19,633 bases of DNA. It comes from Solirubrobacterales bacterium. GTDB taxonomy: Bacteria; Actinomycetota; Thermoleophilia; Solirubrobacterales; 70-9. The notes under the pieces are model-generated. The model was not told the origin of the DNA. It ran no database searches and saw nothing but the letters and a program-made list of their open reading frames with translations. Where the stretch lies: contig JASLIG010000124.1 of NCBI GenBank assembly GCA_030152805.1, forward strand, positions 1 to 19,633, given 5' to 3'. Of the stretch, positions 14,101 through 19,633 are shown piece by piece; position 1 is the stretch's first letter, and the number at the start of each line of letters is the position of its first letter. The position numbers were made by a program, and so were the translations under genes.

Positions 14101-14506
14101 CCTCGGCGAGGGCGGTGGCGCTGGCGACGACGACCGCATCGGGCTCGTGGCTGAGCGCGTCGAGAGCGTCGATCCGCAGGCCGATGAGGTGGGGCGGCGG
14201 CGTCACGTGCGAGGCAAAGCCGGTGCCCCGGGAGGGGTAGAGCCGCACGCGGCGCGGCGCCAGGTAGGCGCGCAGGTCGGCGGCGAGATCGCGGGCGGAT
14301 CGATCGTCGGCGCTGACCACCAGCGCGGGTCGATCGGCGAGGCCGCGCTCGTCCTCGAGCAGCGCCGCCAGCAGCAGCGGCCGCAGCATCGTGGACGCCG
14401 GCACATCGACCGTCTCGCCGCCATCCGCCGCCTCGCGCGCACGGCCGACGAGCGCGTGCACGCGCTCGTTTTCGGCGGCTATCTCAATCAGGGGACGCAG
14501 GGACAT
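11111..14506 (-). CDS. mfd: Transcription-repair coupling factor Mfd
   Basis: Mfd (1131 aa) removes RNA polymerase stalled at DNA lesions and recruits UvrA. Visible are an N-terminal UvrB-like module (about 1-350, including FAVRGGILDVFG), a CarD-like RNA polymerase interaction domain beginning near residue 457 (RVGDYVVHEDHGVARFAGF), an SF2 helicase core with Walker A C605-GDVGFGKT613, the DEEQ box at 707-710, SATPIPRT, TTTIIESGLDIPSANT and the QIRGRVGRS motif near 875-885, and a C-terminal TRCF regulatory domain (about 980-1131). All key motifs are intact and the length is normal. The ATG at 14506 begins MSLRPLIE; an open frame continuing upstream antisense to the neighbour is spurious. TAGGTT lies 10 nt before the ATG with no SD. 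It heads the mfd-surA-eno-ftsB run and is divergent from the GMC oxidoreductase. Confidence 0.96.
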   Translation of the reverse strand: MSLRPLIEIAAENERVHALVGRAREAADGGETVDVPASTMLRPLLLAALLEDERGLADRPALVVSADDRSARDLAADLRAYLAPRRVRLYPSRGTGFASHVTPPPHLIGLRIDALDALSHEPDAVVVASATALAEAVPDAALRPAGFAISVGEEIDLDGVARELGAAGYERVEQVTERGQFAVRGGILDVFGATVERAARIELFGDEVESMRWFSTFTQRSLGDAERVELAPAAELDAEHRELAELAAMEAAEEERETPSLAEILPLDRFGPPLDLVPEKAAVILAATEEIEPALRDHWDDATTAMHAEDARHLYVDVAAPLAERAALSFRAAGEEDEDAFRAARAESPARSVKEAEAELEKQVRSSYRTVVAFDDRGEAERARYGLDRLDSTLLEGGRLSPDPALTFAEARLREGFVSPELRLAVYPFRRLVHRRRRAEARAPGAARGRLAFSDLRVGDYVVHEDHGVARFAGFETREVGGVTRDYLYLEYKGEDRVFVPTDQLAKLSRYVGAGGEPSLSALGGKRWENMKARARRAAGALAGELLNLYAERRTRRGHAFGADGEWQMTMEAAFPYRETADQVEAIESVKGDMEAEQPMDRLVCGDVGFGKTEVALRAAVKSAADGKQVMMLVPTTILAQQHFGTFRERLADLPFVVEGVSRLRKPAEVKAVLADFEAGKVDILIGTHRLLSRDVRAKDLGLVIVDEEQRFGVKQKELLRQLKLKVDVLALSATPIPRTLQMSLAGLRDISTIETPPEGRRPVRTYVGPYDEDLVAKAIVRELERGGQAFFLHNRIDSLPEVTERLRGLVPKARFLEAHGQMEEKQLEETMLAFLRGDADCLVTTTIIESGLDIPSANTLIVERADQLGLAQAYQIRGRVGRSSERAFAYLLYPSAEALTEEAAARLSTLADHTELGSGFKIAMRDLDIRGAGDLLGEEQSGHVAAVGFELYCQMIDEAVGAAREAEGGEEEAPEPVRLDVPVDAYLPASFIPFEAAKIDVHRRIAAAREPGELRAIRDELSDRFGPPPAQAENLLSLQRARIELGLAGARSVEFRGGRLSVTGVELDSEAAGVLSEKLEGAVYEWREQTAAVRVPDEAEARLAAVLAMADAIREARRAQADAQQASLAS

Positions 14507-14516
14507 TGGGCGGCAG

Positions 14517-14522
14517 AACCTA
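14517..14522 (-). promoter_or_regulatory. mfd: Candidate leaderless -10 (TAGGTT) of mfd
   Basis: On the minus strand TAGGTT ends exactly 10 nt before the mfd ATG; no SD is present. It overlaps by two bases the corresponding hexamer of the divergent GMC gene. Confidence 0.45.
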
Positions 14523-14526
14523 GTAT
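14521..14526 (+). promoter_or_regulatory. Candidate leaderless -10 (TAGTAT) of the GMC oxidoreductase gene
   Basis: TAGTAT ends exactly 10 nt before the ATG at 14537; no SD is present. The two divergent start codons are only 30 nt apart, so both promoters must share this space and polymerase binding should be mutually exclusive. Confidence 0.48.
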
Positions 14527-14536
14527 CTCGATCACG

Positions 14537-16375
14537 ATGTCCGCGCTGGGAGACGTGACGGCGGCGCTCTTGCCGCCTGAGGCCGGGGGTCCGGACCCGG
14601 AGCGGGTCGCGGGCGTGGCCAGGCGGATGGTGTCGCGGATGCCGGTGGCGTCGCAGGTGGGTCTGGGCGCGGCGCTGGTCGGCCTCGAGGCCTTCGCGTT
14701 CGCCCGCACGGGACGCACGCTCGGCGGCGCTTCGCCGCAGCAACGCGAGGAGGTGGTCCGGCTGGTCGGTCGGCTGGGAGGGACACCGGCGCTGGACGCC
14801 TTCAAGTCGATCGTCCTGCTCGCCCACGGCACGGACGCGCACGCGGCGGAAATCGCGGCCGTCGGCTCCCGCCAGGAGCCCTCGCGACCCGATCCGGCGA
14901 TGAACATCACGCCGGCGGGCGAGTGGCCCGCGTCCAGCGGCTGCGACGCGGTCGTGATCGGGTCGGGCGCCGGCGGCGCCTTCGCCGCCCGGGCGCTCGC
15001 CCGCGCTGGCCTGGACACGGTGATCCTCGAGGAGGGCGAGCGCTGGACGGTCGATCGCATCCGCTCCTCCCACCCGCTCGATCGCTTCGCCTCGATCTAC
15101 CGCGACGCCGGCACGACGATGGCGCTCGGCAACCCGCCGATCGCCCTGCCCCTCGGCCGCGCCGTCGGCGGCACCACCTTGATCAACTCCGGCACCTGCT
15201 TCGCGCCGCCGCCCGCCGTGGCGACGGCCTGGCACGAGCGGCATGGCCTCGCCCTGGCCAACCCGGAGCTGCTCGGCCCTCGCGTCGCCGACGCGGAAGC
15301 CACGGTCGGCGTGGCCCCCGCCTCGATGGAGGTGCTAGGACGCAACGGCGAACTGGCGCTCGAGGGGGCCGCCGCCCTCGACTGGGAGAGCGCGCCGCTG
15401 CGCCGCAACGCGACCGGTTGTCGCGGCGCCTGCCAGTGCGCGATCGGCTGCCCGAACAACGCCAAGGGCGGGGTCCACCTCAACGCCCTGCCGCAGGCCT
15501 GCGAGGCGGGGGCGAGGATCGTCAGCGGGCTGCAGGCCCGCCAGGTCCTCAGCGAGGACGGCAGGGCGGTCGGCGTGCTGGCGAAGCGGTCCGACGGCAG
15601 CGAGGTGACGATCTCAGCCCCGCTCGTCATCGTCGCCGCGGGGGCGATCCCGACGCCGCCGCTGCTGCGCCGCAGCGGCCTGGGCGGACACCCTCTCCTC
15701 GGCCGCAACCTCTCGATCCACCCGGCGACCGGCATCACCGCCAGCTTCGAGGAGGAGGTGTTCGCCTGGCGCGGCGTGATGCAGAGCGTCGGCATCGAGG
15801 AGCTGCACGAGAGCGAGGGCGTGCTGCTCGAGGCCACCTCCACCCCACCGGGCATGGGGGCTGTCTCGGCACCCGGCTACGGAGCTCACCTGACCGGGCG
15901 GCTCGAACGCGCCGCCAACACGGCGACGCTGGGCGCGATGATCGCCGACGAGCCCTCGGGCCGCGTCTTCGGCAGCCGCTCCCCGATCGTCTCCTACCGC
16001 CTCGCCAAGGCCGACGAACGGCGCCTGCGCGTCGCGGTCGAGGCGATGGCGCGGGTCATGCTCGCCGCCGGTGCCGGAGAGGTCGAACTCGGCGGCGGCG
16101 CACCGCGGGTGCACTCGGAGACCGAACTGCCGAGCGCGATCGAGCGGCTGGACGTGCGCCGCCTCCGCCTCGCCGGCTTCCATCCGACCGGAACGGCCGC
16201 CGCGGGCTCCGACCCAGCCCGCCACCCGGTCGATCCGCAGGGACGCCTGCGCGGCATCGACGGCGTCTGGGTCGCCGACGGCTCGATTCTGCCTAGCTGC
16301 CCCGGCGTCAATCCCCAGATCTCGATCATGGCAATCGCCGCCGGCGTCGGCGAGGCCGCGGCTCAGGTCTTGTAG
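14537..16375 (+). CDS. GMC-family FAD oxidoreductase, long-chain alcohol oxidase-like
   Basis: The 612-aa protein begins with a helical domain (1-120, PPEAGGPDPERVAGVARRM) like the N-terminal part of long-chain alcohol oxidases and gluconate 2-dehydrogenase subunit 3 proteins. The FAD Rossmann motif follows, G142-S-G144-A-G-G147, ending in ILEEGERW (163-170). GRAVGGTTLINSGTC (207-221) is the GMC FAD-contact motif. The C-terminal part has the catalytic pair H549 (GFHPTGT) and N592 (GVNPQIS), and VWVADGSILP. A cysteine cluster C295-x3-C299-x-C301-x3-C305 lies in the middle and may bind a metal or Fe-S centre. It probably oxidises an alcohol or sterol-like substrate, which cannot be named. The ATG at 14537 follows TAGTAT by 10 nt. 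Its 3' end overlaps the enoyl-CoA hydratase-like gene by 13 nt in convergent orientation. Confidence 0.9.
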   Translation: MSALGDVTAALLPPEAGGPDPERVAGVARRMVSRMPVASQVGLGAALVGLEAFAFARTGRTLGGASPQQREEVVRLVGRLGGTPALDAFKSIVLLAHGTDAHAAEIAAVGSRQEPSRPDPAMNITPAGEWPASSGCDAVVIGSGAGGAFAARALARAGLDTVILEEGERWTVDRIRSSHPLDRFASIYRDAGTTMALGNPPIALPLGRAVGGTTLINSGTCFAPPPAVATAWHERHGLALANPELLGPRVADAEATVGVAPASMEVLGRNGELALEGAAALDWESAPLRRNATGCRGACQCAIGCPNNAKGGVHLNALPQACEAGARIVSGLQARQVLSEDGRAVGVLAKRSDGSEVTISAPLVIVAAGAIPTPPLLRRSGLGGHPLLGRNLSIHPATGITASFEEEVFAWRGVMQSVGIEELHESEGVLLEATSTPPGMGAVSAPGYGAHLTGRLERAANTATLGAMIADEPSGRVFGSRSPIVSYRLAKADERRLRVAVEAMARVMLAAGAGEVELGGGAPRVHSETELPSAIERLDVRRLRLAGFHPTGTAAAGSDPARHPVDPQGRLRGIDGVWVADGSILPSCPGVNPQISIMAIAAGVGEAAAQVL

Positions 16376-17103
16376 GGCAGGCCGGGGCCGGAGCGCTGCC
16401 ACTCGACCTGGCCTTCTCCCTCAACCGCCGAACGGCCGACGACGTCGTCCCACGTGTGCAGCATCTGCTTGAGGCGCGCGACTGCCTCGGGGGGATGGGC
16501 GGCAATTTCGGCAGCGAGCTCCAGGGTGGAGTCCTCGGTGGCCGCGGCCGGCGCGATGCGGTTGACGAGCCCAAGGCGCAGGGCCTCGTCGGCGCCGACC
16601 GTACGCGAGGAGAGGATCAGGTACTTGGCGGTGGCGAGGCCGCAGAGCGTGACGAGGCGAGCCGGTCCGACGAGCACGCCCAGCGCCGCGCCGGGGAAGC
16701 GCATGCGCAGGTTCGAACCGCCGACCCGCAGGTCGCAGCTAACGGCGATCTCGGCCCCGCCGCCGACCACGTCGCCGTGGCAGGCGGCGATCGTCGGCTT
16801 GGGAAAGGCGACGATCGCGGCGTAGAGGTCGGCGAACAGCTGCATGCGCTGCACCTTGCCCTCGCTGTCGAGCTCCTCCTTGACGTCGGCGCCGGCGGAG
16901 AAGCCCATGTGGTCGGAGGAGCTGAAGACCAATACCCGCACGGCCTCGTCGCCCCGTGCGACGGCGAGGTGCTCGAGCAGCTCGAGCAGCATCTGAGTAT
17001 CGATCGCGTTGCGCGACTCGGGTCGTTGCAGGCGCAGCACGGCGACACCCCGCTCGTCGACCTCGTAGCTGGTGCGCCGCTCGGCTCCGTTCGCCTCACT
17101 CAT
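16363..17103 (-). CDS. Enoyl-CoA hydratase/isomerase-family (crotonase fold) protein
   Basis: This 246-aa crotonase-superfamily protein acts on acyl-CoA thioesters. It has the oxyanion-hole segments GFSAGADVKE (67-76) and ACHGDVVGGGAEIA (107-120), and E118 is the first catalytic glutamate position. The second glutamate of true hydratases, in the usual PEI-x-LG motif, is replaced: the segment reads FPGAALG, with G138 at the Glu position. The enzyme may thus be an isomerase, another crotonase-family activity, or inactive. The C-terminal helices (residues 190-246) are normal. ATG 17103 is 11 nt after the pth stop, so the two genes are adjacent in one unit; a TAGATT hexamer 8 nt upstream may add a leaderless promoter. 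The 3' end overlaps the convergent GMC gene. Confidence 0.9.
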   Translation of the reverse strand: MSEANGAERRTSYEVDERGVAVLRLQRPESRNAIDTQMLLELLEHLAVARGDEAVRVLVFSSSDHMGFSAGADVKEELDSEGKVQRMQLFADLYAAIVAFPKPTIAACHGDVVGGGAEIAVSCDLRVGGSNLRMRFPGAALGVLVGPARLVTLCGLATAKYLILSSRTVGADEALRLGLVNRIAPAAATEDSTLELAAEIAAHPPEAVARLKQMLHTWDDVVGRSAVEGEGQVEWQRSGPGLPYKT

Positions 17104-17111
17104 CGCAGGGG

Positions 17112-17117
17112 AATCTA
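17112..17117 (-). promoter_or_regulatory. Candidate leaderless -10 (TAGATT) before the crotonase-fold gene
   Basis: TAGATT on the minus strand ends 8 nt before ATG 17103. Its first three bases are the TAG stop of pth. There is no SD. Confidence 0.33.
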
Positions 17118-17642
17118 TTCGCCCAGCTTGCCGATCAGCGTCTCGGTCTCCGCCGCGGCGCTCTCGACCAGCGCGGCGACCTCGTCGCGCGGCTCGCGGA
17201 AGCGGGAGAGCACGTAGGAGGCGACGACGTCGGGGTCGGTCGAATCGGGGCGCCCCACCCCCACCCGCACCCGCCAGAACTCGGCGTCGCCAAAGCCGCG
17301 CTTGAGGCTCTTGAGGCCGTTGTGGCCGGCGAGGCCTCCGCCGATGCGCACACGCACCTCGCCGAAGGGGAGGTCGATCTCGTCGTGGAGGACGATCGTG
17401 CGGTCGAGCGGGGCCCGCAGCGAGCCGCGAGCGGGGCCGGCGGAATCCCCCGAGGCGTTCATCTGCGTTTGCGGCAGCAGGATCGCCACACGCGGGCCGC
17501 CCGGCTCGGCTCGCCCTTCGCTGAACAGTCCGCCGAACTTCTGCTTGGCGCGCGGCATGTCCCAGCGTCGCGAGAGCTCGGCGGCGACCTCGAAACCGAC
17601 GTTGTGCCGGGTGCCGGCGTAACGGTCACCCGGGTTGCCCAA
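17115..17642 (-). CDS. pth: Peptidyl-tRNA hydrolase (start codon unresolved)
   Basis: Pth frees tRNA from peptidyl-tRNAs released during abortive translation. Counting from TTG 17642, the residues matching the E. coli catalytic and binding positions are N3 (GNPG), H13 (TRHNVGF), M61-N62 (QTQMNASG), D87 (LHDEIDLP) and N108 (GGGLAGHNG). The frame is open upstream of 17642 and encodes GDRILIVGL, clearly the conserved first beta strand, so the real protein is longer. Between the in-frame TGA inside rplY and TTG 17642 I find no ATG, GTG or TTG. CTG (17654, 17717), ATC (17651, 17657) or ATT (17711) would be non-standard starts. It lies downstream of rplY, the usual partner, and just before the crotonase-fold gene. 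Confidence 0.88.
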   Translation of the reverse strand: MGNPGDRYAGTRHNVGFEVAAELSRRWDMPRAKQKFGGLFSEGRAEPGGPRVAILLPQTQMNASGDSAGPARGSLRAPLDRTIVLHDEIDLPFGEVRVRIGGGLAGHNGLKSLKRGFGDAEFWRVRVGVGRPDSTDPDVVASYVLSRFREPRDEVAALVESAAAETETLIGKLGE

Positions 17643-17719
17643 GCCGACGATCAGGATCCGATCGCCGCTTGCCTCGCCCTCGCCGCGCTCTGCCCGGCGG
17701 CGGCGAAAAATCGACAGGG

Positions 17720-18409
17720 CTACTCCCCGCCGCCCTCGCCCGACTCGGCCTCGCCCTCGCCGCCATCCTCGGCGGCCGGGGCCTCACCCTCCTCGCCGAC
17801 AAGCTCGGCCTCCTCCTCGACCTCGGGCTCGGCGACCTCTTCGACGCGTGGCGGCGAGAGGGTGGCGATCGTCACCTCGTCAGGTTCGTCGGCGACGAGC
17901 GTGACGCCCTCGGGCATCGTCAGCGCCGAGAGCTGCAGGGTGTCGTTGATCTCCATCGCCGAGACGTCGGCGACGATCTGATCCGGGATGTCGGTCGGCA
18001 GAGCTTCGACGGTGACCTCGCGGGTGACGTGCTCCAGCACGCCGCCGCCTTTGACGCCGGGGGCGGAGTCACCGCCCTCGAGCTCGACCGCGACCTCGGC
18101 CTGGATCGCCTCGTCGAGCCGCACCTCCTGCAGGTCTATGTGCTGCAGACTGCCGCGCACCGGGTGCTGCTGCTGCTCCTTGACCACGACGGGGACGGCT
18201 TTGCCGCCCTCGATCTCGAGATCGAACAGAGCGGCGCCTTCGCTGAGGACGTGGCGCACGTCGCGTTCGGCGACCTGAAAGGGGCGCGCCTCAGAGCCGC
18301 CGCTGTAGACGACGCCGGGCACCAGGCCCTCTCGCCGCAGCCGGCGCGAGGTCCGCGAGCCGAAATCCGTGCGCGGCGCAGCCTTGAGGGTTTCGCGTCC
18401 TTTGGCCAT
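17720..18409 (-). CDS. rplY: 50S ribosomal protein L25, long CTC form
   Basis: L25 binds 5S rRNA in the large subunit. The 229-aa protein has the N-terminal L25 domain (about 4-92, with KGRETLKAAPRTDFGSRTSRRLR and GVVYSGG), the C-terminal TL5/CTC beta domain (about 98-185, with LEHVTREVTVEALPTDIPD and the family's MPEGVTLV) and an acidic Glu/Gly/Ala tail (190-229) typical of actinobacterial and general-stress CTC forms. ATG 18409 (MAKGRE) is chosen over an upstream in-frame TTG because the L25 domain starts here and TATCCT lies 11 nt upstream. It heads the rplY-pth-crotonase unit and is divergent from the ABC1 kinase-like gene, 60 nt apart. Confidence 0.93.
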   Translation of the reverse strand: MAKGRETLKAAPRTDFGSRTSRRLRREGLVPGVVYSGGSEARPFQVAERDVRHVLSEGAALFDLEIEGGKAVPVVVKEQQQHPVRGSLQHIDLQEVRLDEAIQAEVAVELEGGDSAPGVKGGGVLEHVTREVTVEALPTDIPDQIVADVSAMEINDTLQLSALTMPEGVTLVADEPDEVTIATLSPPRVEEVAEPEVEEEAELVGEEGEAPAAEDGGEGEAESGEGGGE

Positions 18410-18420
18410 TCGGACGGGAG

Positions 18421-18426
18421 AGGATA
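18421..18426 (-). promoter_or_regulatory. Candidate leaderless -10 (TATCCT) of rplY
   Basis: On the minus strand TATCCT ends 11 nt before the rplY ATG, which has no SD. The 60-nt divergent spacer to the ABC1-like gene also has CAACCT (18455-18460) 9 nt before ATG 18470, one base off the same pattern. Confidence 0.38.
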
Positions 18427-18469
18427 GAGAAAGAGGCGCGTTCGGAACCTGTGACAACCTTCGGGGCCG

Positions 18470-19633
18470 ATGAGCGAGGGCTCGAAGATCCCCAAGGGCC
18501 GGGTGCGCCGCTCGGCGAAGCTGGGCTCGATCGTCGGCGTGCAGGGCGCCCGCTACGCGGGGACGAAGGCGACCAACGTCGGCCGCTCGGAGGAGTCAAG
18601 CAAGGAGCGACTCGAGCAGCGCCACATCGAGACGGCGATGAAGATGGTCGGCGCGCTGGGCCAGATGAAGGGCGCGGCGATGAAGCTGGGTCAGTTCGCT
18701 TCTTTCATCGACACCGAGTTCATCCCCGACGAGTACCGCGAGATCTACCAGGAGCAGCTGGCGAAGCTGCGCACCGACGCGCCGGCGATGCCCTGGGAGA
18801 AGGTCGAGAAGGTGCTCGAGGAGGAGTACGACGGCGAACCTTTGTCCGAGCTCTTCGCCGAGTTCGAGCCGGAGGCCTTTGCCGCTGCCTCAATCGGCCA
18901 GGTGCATCGGGCCGAGCTGCTCGACGGCCGCGCCGTCGCGGTCAAGATCCAGTACCCCGGGATCGCCGAGGCGCTCGACGCCGACCTGCGCAACGCCGGC
19001 ACGATCGTGCGCCTGGCTCGCGCCCTGGCTCCCGGCCTCGACGCCAAGGAGATCGCCAACGAGCTGCGCGAGCGGGTGATGGAGGAGCTCGACTACGAGT
19101 ACGAGGCGCAGAACCAGCGCAGCTTCGCGCGCGCCTACCGCGACCATCCCTTCATCTACGTGCCGGAAGTGATCACTAGGCTCTCGCGCCGCCGGGTGCT
19201 GGTCACCGAGCTGGTCGAGGGACTGGACTTCGAGCAGGTGAAGCAGCTTCCTCATGATTCGCGCAGCCGCTTCGGCGAGATCGTCTTCCGCGGCAGCTTC
19301 GGCTCGATCTACCACCTCCAGCACTTCAACGCCGACCCTCACCCGGGCAACTACATCCTGATGGCAGACGGTCGCGTCGCATTCCTCGACTTCGGCATGA
19401 CCAAGAAGCTCGACCACGAGCAGATCGTGCTCGAGCAGCAGGCCGTCGACGCCGCCTTCCACGAAGACCCCGAGCTGCTGCGCAAGGCGCTGCACGACCT
19501 CGGCTTCGTCAAGAACCCCTCGAAGCTCGACGCCGAACGGCTGATGGAGCACACGAGGGCGGTCAGCGGCTGGTTCCTGGAGGACCGCGAGATCGAGATC
19601 AGCGCGCGGCGGGTGATGAAGATCATCGAGTCG
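18470..19633 (+). CDS. ABC1/UbiB-family atypical kinase-like protein (3' end outside window)
   Basis: 388 codons are open from ATG 18470 to the window edge. Family hallmarks are present in order: the KxGQ motif K72-L-G-Q75 (AAMKLGQFAS), the Ala-rich AAAS loop 138-141 (FAAASIGQVHRA), the kinase lysine K159 (VAVKIQYPG), the catalytic segment NADPHPGN (287-294) and DFG at 307-309 (FLDFGMTKKL). Replacement of the glycine-rich loop by AAAS is typical; UbiB/ADCK members are ATPases linked to lipid or quinone metabolism rather than protein kinases. Without a quinone gene cluster nearby, the substrate pathway cannot be given. The C-terminal region, where membrane segments often lie, is missing from the window. 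No SD precedes the ATG. It is divergent from rplY. Confidence 0.92.
   Translation, partial: MSEGSKIPKGRVRRSAKLGSIVGVQGARYAGTKATNVGRSEESSKERLEQRHIETAMKMVGALGQMKGAAMKLGQFASFIDTEFIPDEYREIYQEQLAKLRTDAPAMPWEKVEKVLEEEYDGEPLSELFAEFEPEAFAAASIGQVHRAELLDGRAVAVKIQYPGIAEALDADLRNAGTIVRLARALAPGLDAKEIANELRERVMEELDYEYEAQNQRSFARAYRDHPFIYVPEVITRLSRRRVLVTELVEGLDFEQVKQLPHDSRSRFGEIVFRGSFGSIYHLQHFNADPHPGNYILMADGRVAFLDFGMTKKLDHEQIVLEQQAVDAAFHEDPELLRKALHDLGFVKNPSKLDAERLMEHTRAVSGWFLEDREIEISARRVMKIIES

Noticed and set aside
11063..16375. A very long plus-strand open frame running antisense to mfd and into the GMC gene
   Set aside because: Only its last 612 codons (from 14537) encode a recognisable protein. The earlier part mirrors mfd codons in a high-GC genome and has no domain.
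1..19633. A defence system, secretion system, biosynthetic cluster or prophage
   Set aside because: All sizeable genes have housekeeping or single-enzyme assignments, and no integrase, toxin-antitoxin pair, CRISPR repeat or modular synthase motif was seen. The novelty lies in repeats and regulatory layout rather than a multi-gene system.

Overview
The window looks like an ordinary chromosomal segment of a high-GC actinobacterium. Thermoleophilia (Solirubrobacterales or a neighbour) is my best guess. This is an inference from base composition, the mfd-surA-eno-ftsB gene order, the many leaderless-type starts and the general gene content; I see no 16S or other marker. No tRNA, rRNA, CRISPR array, transposase, phage gene or defence island is visible.

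Layout. 1-108 is the tail of an unidentified + strand gene. 192-3050 is a compact minus-strand cluster: a zinc-ribbon/rhomboid-fold membrane protein, a 108-aa unknown protein, a UPF0173 metallo-beta-lactamase-fold hydrolase and an R2-like di-metal oxidase. 3152-5580 is a plus-strand block: class I fructose-bisphosphate aldolase, a secreted or anchored thermonuclease, a small single-pass membrane protein, and an HTH protein with acidic and Arg/Gly-rich segments. 5676-14506 is a long minus-strand run read in the order mfd, SurA-like foldase, eno, ftsB/divIC-like, GT-C glycosyltransferase. A GMC oxidoreductase (14537-16375, +) diverges from mfd. rplY, pth and an enoyl-CoA hydratase-like gene follow on the minus strand (18409 down to 16363). 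An ABC1/UbiB-type kinase-like gene starts at 18470 and runs off the window.

How the genes relate. Most are housekeeping: glycolysis (aldolase, enolase), transcription-coupled repair (Mfd), translation (L25, peptidyl-tRNA hydrolase), division (FtsB/DivIC), extracytoplasmic folding (SurA-like) and envelope glycosylation. No dedicated multi-gene pathway is evident.

Most interesting signals. (1) A near-identical, strongly palindromic element of about 85 bp occurs twice in opposite orientation inside the glycosyltransferase gene, with a possible third shortened relative. All three are read through in frame at inter-membrane loops, which recalls Rickettsia palindromic elements. (2) A 113-bp, two-tier inverted repeat sits between convergent genes at 5580-5692. 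(3) Translation starts fall into two classes, those with a Shine-Dalgarno sequence and those with a TANNNT hexamer 8-11 nt upstream and no SD. The clearest case is an almost symmetric divergent mfd/GMC promoter. (4) The rhomboid-fold protein lacks the catalytic serine. (5) pth has no canonical start codon upstream of its conserved first strand.
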